DNA from: an uncultured Erysipelotrichaceae bacterium
Lineage (GTDB): Bacteria > Bacillota_I > Bacilli_A > RFN20 > CAG-288
Length of the DNA: 8,897 bases
Direction of reading: 5' to 3'
Assembly (NCBI GenBank): GCA_902771745.1
Contig: CACXYG010000044.1
Span: 4,127-13,023, forward strand
Each line of letters begins with the position of its first letter. Position 1 is the first letter of the stretch. The notes under the pieces are model-generated. The model saw only the letters and a program-made list of their open reading frames with translations, was not told where the DNA came from and ran no database searches. The position numbers and the translations under genes are program-made. Below, one piece after another: positions 6,180 to 8,897 of the stretch.

Positions 6180-7052
6180 GTGAAAGTTACTCTTGCTGCC
6201 ACCCAGATGGCTTGTAGCAATGTCTACGAAGAAAATATCAAACATGCAACCGAGATGGTCAAAAACGCCAAGAAGAAAGGCGCTGATGTCATCTTGTTAC
6301 AGGAGTTATTTGAAAGAAACTACTTCTGTCAGATTGAAGACTATGACCGCTTTGATTTCGCTGAGGAATATGAGCATTCCAAGACCTTGGAATACTTTGA
6401 AAAGTTAGCCAAGGAACAGGAAGTTGTCTTACCGATTTCTTTCTTTGAAAAGTCTGGTAACTGCTACTTCAACTCCATCTGTATCATCGATAAGACCGGT
6501 GAAAGATTAGGTCTTTATAGAAAGACTCATATCCCTACTGGTGAATGCTATGAAGAGAAGTTCTACTTCACACCTGGTGACACTGGTTATCAGGTCTTTG
6601 ATACCAAAGCTGGCAAGCTTGGTGTTGGTATCTGTTGGGATCAGTGGTTCTTGGAAACCGGTCGTATCCTTGCCTTAAAGGGTGCTGATTATCTTTTATT
6701 CCCAACTGCGATCGGCAGTGAACCTACGCTTGATAAAGACAGCATGCCACATTGGAGAAACGCCATGGTTGGTCAGTCTGCCTTAAACATCATGCCAGTG
6801 GTCGCTTCTAATAGAATCGGCACTGAGAAGGAAAAGAATTCTTCCATGACCTTCTATGGTTCTAGTTTCATCACCGATGAGACTGGTACGATTGTCGAAA
6901 GTGCAAACCGCACTGATGAAACCATCCTTACTCACACCTTTGATTTAGACGCTTTATATAGAAACAGAAGAGACTGGGGTATCTTTAGAGATCGCCGTCC
7001 TGAAATGTATCATGACATCTTGAAAAATGATGCCAGCAAGAGGAGTAAATAA
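6180..7052 (+). CDS. aguB: N-carbamoylputrescine amidase
   Basis: This nitrilase-superfamily enzyme converts N-carbamoylputrescine to putrescine, CO2 and ammonia, completing the route from agmatine. With the GTG start the protein has 290 residues, the usual family length, and opens with VTLAATQMACS as expected. The catalytic triad is visible: Glu42 in LLQELFERNYFCQ, Lys115 in YRKTHIP and Cys152 in GVGICWDQWFLE. The stretch DSMPHWRNAM..NIMPVVASNRIG (187-214) is typical of AguB rather than of general nitrilases. The GTG lies 1 base after the aguA stop, so the two are tightly coupled. The next gene, xth, starts 2 bases after its stop. Confidence 0.95.
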   Translation: MKVTLAATQMACSNVYEENIKHATEMVKNAKKKGADVILLQELFERNYFCQIEDYDRFDFAEEYEHSKTLEYFEKLAKEQEVVLPISFFEKSGNCYFNSICIIDKTGERLGLYRKTHIPTGECYEEKFYFTPGDTGYQVFDTKAGKLGVGICWDQWFLETGRILALKGADYLLFPTAIGSEPTLDKDSMPHWRNAMVGQSALNIMPVVASNRIGTEKEKNSSMTFYGSSFITDETGTIVESANRTDETILTHTFDLDALYRNRRDWGIFRDRRPEMYHDILKNDASKRSK

Positions 7053-7054
7053 CT

Positions 7055-7837
7055 ATGAGATTGATGTCTTTCAATGTCAATTCGATTCGCGCCTATTTAG
7101 GTAAGAATCTTACCGAGCAGTGGCAAAAATACAATCCGGATGTCTTCTCCATTGAAGAGTTGAAACTCACTGAGAAAGAACACAAGGATTTCCCCTTTGC
7201 TATGGATGGCTATGAAACCTATTGGACGGTTTCGAAAGTCAAGAAGGGTTATGCGGGTACAGCGGTCATGACTAAGATCAAACCGCTAAATGTGACCTAT
7301 GGCTTGAAAGATGGAAAATATGACGATGAGGGAAGAGTCATCACAGTTGAATATGAAAAGTTCTTCTATGTGGAGATGTATGTTCCTAACTCTGGCGAAA
7401 ATCCTTCTAAGGGTGAAAAACCAAAAAGACTTCCCTATCGTATGGAGTTTGAAGATGATCTGAGAGATTATCTTTCCGACTTGATGAAGAAGAAACCAGT
7501 CATCGTCACTGGTGACTTGAATGTCGCACATAATGAAATCGACTTGAAGCATCCAGAGACCAACCATCTCTCAGCTGGCTTTACCGACGAAGAAAGAGAA
7601 GCCTTTGGCAAGCTTTTGGATATCGGTTTTGTCGATACTTTCAGAACGCTTCATCCAAGTGAGGTCAAATATTCCTATTGGTCTTATCGTTTCCACGCCA
7701 GAGAGAATAACGCTGGCTGGCGTTTAGACTACTTCCTTGTCAGCAAAGATATCGCCGACAAGGTCAAAGAAAGTTATATCCTGAATGACTGCTTTGGTTC
7801 TGACCATTGCCCTGTCATGCTTGATATCGATTTGTAA
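7055..7837 (+). CDS. xth: exodeoxyribonuclease III / AP endonuclease
   Basis: A base-excision repair enzyme that cuts DNA 5' to abasic sites and has 3' exonuclease activity; magnesium dependent and cytoplasmic. The 260-residue protein is full length. Motifs: FNVNSIR (6-12; Asn7), EELKL (34-38; metal ligand Glu35), YVPNSG (109-114; Tyr109), GDLNVAH (153-159; Asp154, Asn156), AGWRLDYF (220-227) and GSDHCPV (248-254; Asp250, His251). The normally invariant Gln before the metal-binding Glu is Glu34 here. Resemblance is closest to the Firmicute ExoA form, including the NVAHNEIDLKHPETN segment. AGGAG (7041-7045) sits 9 bases before the ATG, inside the end of aguB. The link to polyamine genes looks positional rather than functional. 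Confidence 0.94.
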   Translation: MRLMSFNVNSIRAYLGKNLTEQWQKYNPDVFSIEELKLTEKEHKDFPFAMDGYETYWTVSKVKKGYAGTAVMTKIKPLNVTYGLKDGKYDDEGRVITVEYEKFFYVEMYVPNSGENPSKGEKPKRLPYRMEFEDDLRDYLSDLMKKKPVIVTGDLNVAHNEIDLKHPETNHLSAGFTDEEREAFGKLLDIGFVDTFRTLHPSEVKYSYWSYRFHARENNAGWRLDYFLVSKDIADKVKESYILNDCFGSDHCPVMLDIDL

Positions 7838-7847
7838 CTGCTTTTAT

Positions 7848-7900
7848 TTGCATTATTAATTTGAATAATGTAATTTATTATTAGTACATAAGTTTTTTTT
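7848..7900 (+). terminator. possible weak terminator after xth
   Basis: TTGCATTATT (7848-7857) can pair with AATAATGTAA (7864-7873) over 10 base pairs with one wobble, around a 6-base loop. The stem has almost no GC, and the run of eight T (7893-7900) comes about 20 bases later rather than directly after it. This is a poor match to a normal terminator, so transcripts may read through into the next gene. Confidence 0.25.
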
Positions 7901-7909
7901 AAAATTTCG

Positions 7910-7935
7910 AGTGCCAAAAGTCTGTTTTTGGTGCT
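7910..7935 (+). other. hairpin in the leader of the RNase J-like gene
   Basis: AGTGCCAAAA (7910-7919) pairs with TTTTGGTGCT (7926-7935) over 10 base pairs, two of them G-U, around a 6-base loop. It ends 9 bases before the ribosome site GAGGA (7945-7949). No T run follows, so it is not a plus-strand terminator. It may be an RNA processing or translation control element, or chance. Confidence 0.4.
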
Positions 7936-7956
7936 TGCTACGTTGAGGATTTGTAT

Positions 7957-8897
7957 ATGGACAATAATGCTGATTTAGTTCCTTTTAGTCGTGAAATTGG
8001 TTCTTACCCCATCAAGGTTGTCGCTCTTGGTGGCTTAAACGAAATGGGCAAGAACTGCTATGTTATTGAAGTCAATGAAGATGCCTTTGTCATCGAAGCC
8101 GGTATGAAATATCCAACCGCCAATATGCCTGGCGTCGATATGATCATCCCTGATTTTGATTATTTGAAGAACATCTCTCATCGCGTCAAGGCCATCATCA
8201 TCACCCATGGTCATGATGACCAGTATGGTGCGCTTCCTTACTTGTTGAATGTCTGTAGAGCTCCAATCTACTCTACTGAAACCACCATCAATGTCATCAA
8301 GGCTCAATATGAAAGACAGTTCAAGAAGATCAACAACGTCGACTTCAGAATGGTCAAACCTAGCGACACCATCAACATCGCTGGTCACACCTTTGATTTA
8401 TTTCAGACCACCCATTCCATCTCTGACAGCTTCGGTTTTGCCTTAAAGACAAAGTTTGGTAACATCGTCTACACCTCTGACTTCATGACCGATTATTCTC
8501 CAATGAAGGGTTATCAGTTTGATTTAGCCAAGGTTGCTAGACTCTCTGAAAATGAAAATACCTTCTTATTGATGGCCGAAAGTGAAGCCGCTGATAAGCC
8601 TGGTATCGCTTCTCCAAACCATAAGATTACCGATAAGATCAAAGACGCTTTTGAAAACCAGAATGGTCGTATCTATATCTCTATCTACTCTCAGAATTTC
8701 TACAACCTTCAGGAAGTCATCAACCTTGCCAAGCGTTTCAGAAAGAAAATCTGTATCGCCAATAAAGAACAGCTCAATTTCTTTGATAGAATGGCGGAAA
8801 GCGGCACTTTAATCATCCCCGATGAGATGAAAGTCTCTCTTGCGGATACCAAGATCACTTCCAACAAGGATTTGATCATCTTAGTCACTGGCTCTGG
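7957..8897 (+). CDS. ribonuclease J-family protein with altered active site (3' end outside window)
   Basis: The first 313 residues are visible; the frame runs off the window. The start ATG has GAGGA 7 bases upstream. The metallo-beta-lactamase and beta-CASP layout of RNase J is clear: GGLNEMGKNCYVIE (25-38), IIITHGHDDQYGALPYLL (80-97), TTHSISDSFG (151-160), VYTSDFMTD (171-179), and LVTGS where the homologues have TGSQGEP. Several metal-site residues differ from active RNase J1: motif HxHxDH reads HGHDDQ (Gln89 for His), the IDAG motif reads IEAG (Glu47), and SDSTNAERPG reads AESEAADKPG (207-216). B. subtilis RNase J2 also lacks the last His of this motif and is a weak nuclease that works in complex with J1. 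This is probably the J2-like partner in mRNA and rRNA 5' processing. The gene may have its own promoter in the AT-rich 119-base gap, but none is convincing. Confidence 0.85.
   Translation, partial: MDNNADLVPFSREIGSYPIKVVALGGLNEMGKNCYVIEVNEDAFVIEAGMKYPTANMPGVDMIIPDFDYLKNISHRVKAIIITHGHDDQYGALPYLLNVCRAPIYSTETTINVIKAQYERQFKKINNVDFRMVKPSDTINIAGHTFDLFQTTHSISDSFGFALKTKFGNIVYTSDFMTDYSPMKGYQFDLAKVARLSENENTFLLMAESEAADKPGIASPNHKITDKIKDAFENQNGRIYISIYSQNFYNLQEVINLAKRFRKKICIANKEQLNFFDRMAESGTLIIPDEMKVSLADTKITSNKDLIILVTGS

Noticed and set aside
8035..8388. Minus-strand frame of 117 residues inside the RNase J-like gene
   Set aside because: It is antisense to well-conserved metallo-beta-lactamase motifs and has no recognisable domain.
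1..8897. Reassigned TGA codon (Mollicutes code), suggested by the lack of any TGA stop
   Set aside because: All genes are intact under the standard code with tryptophan encoded by TGG, and no in-frame TGA is needed. With only nine stops, absence of TGA is weak evidence.

Overview
The window is ordinary chromosomal sequence from a low-to-moderate GC bacterium, most likely a Firmicute of the Bacilli/Erysipelotrichia/Mollicutes-like group. Four things point there: a fructose-bisphosphate aldolase of the Lactobacillus/Streptococcus class II type, an RNase J-type nuclease with J2-like active-site losses, purine-rich Shine-Dalgarno sites (AGGAGG, AAGGAG), and AT-rich sigma-A-like promoters. The nine visible stop codons are eight TAA and one TAG. 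Tryptophans are encoded by TGG and no gene is interrupted by TGA, so the standard bacterial code fits. No phage, insertion sequence, CRISPR array, tRNA or rRNA was recognised.

Layout. (1) Positions 1-1066, plus strand: the C-terminal part of a GH13 alpha-glucosidase-like enzyme, then a small protein of unknown function 4 bases downstream, ending in a strong hairpin terminator. (2) Positions 1141-2113, minus strand: a single-gene unit for class II fructose-bisphosphate aldolase, with its own promoter and a terminator with a cUUCGg loop. It meets the first unit tail to tail. (3) Positions 2206-4949, minus strand: a three-gene unit, read as DJ-1/PfpI protein, CvpA-like membrane protein, and a uridine-kinase-like P-loop protein with a C-terminal CYTH-like domain. 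(4) Positions 5033-7837, plus strand and divergent from unit 3: agmatine deiminase, N-carbamoylputrescine amidase and exodeoxyribonuclease III, closely packed. The first two together convert agmatine to putrescine; the third is a DNA repair enzyme. (5) From 7957 to the window edge, plus strand: a ribonuclease J-family protein whose metal-binding motifs are altered.

Most of this is core metabolism and housekeeping, and I see no clearly new multi-gene system. The points most worth a second look are the uridine kinase-CYTH fusion (the same domain order as plant triphosphate tunnel proteins TTM1/TTM2), the degenerate active site of the RNase J homologue, and a pair of 20-base direct repeats spaced 31 bases apart upstream of the aldolase promoter.
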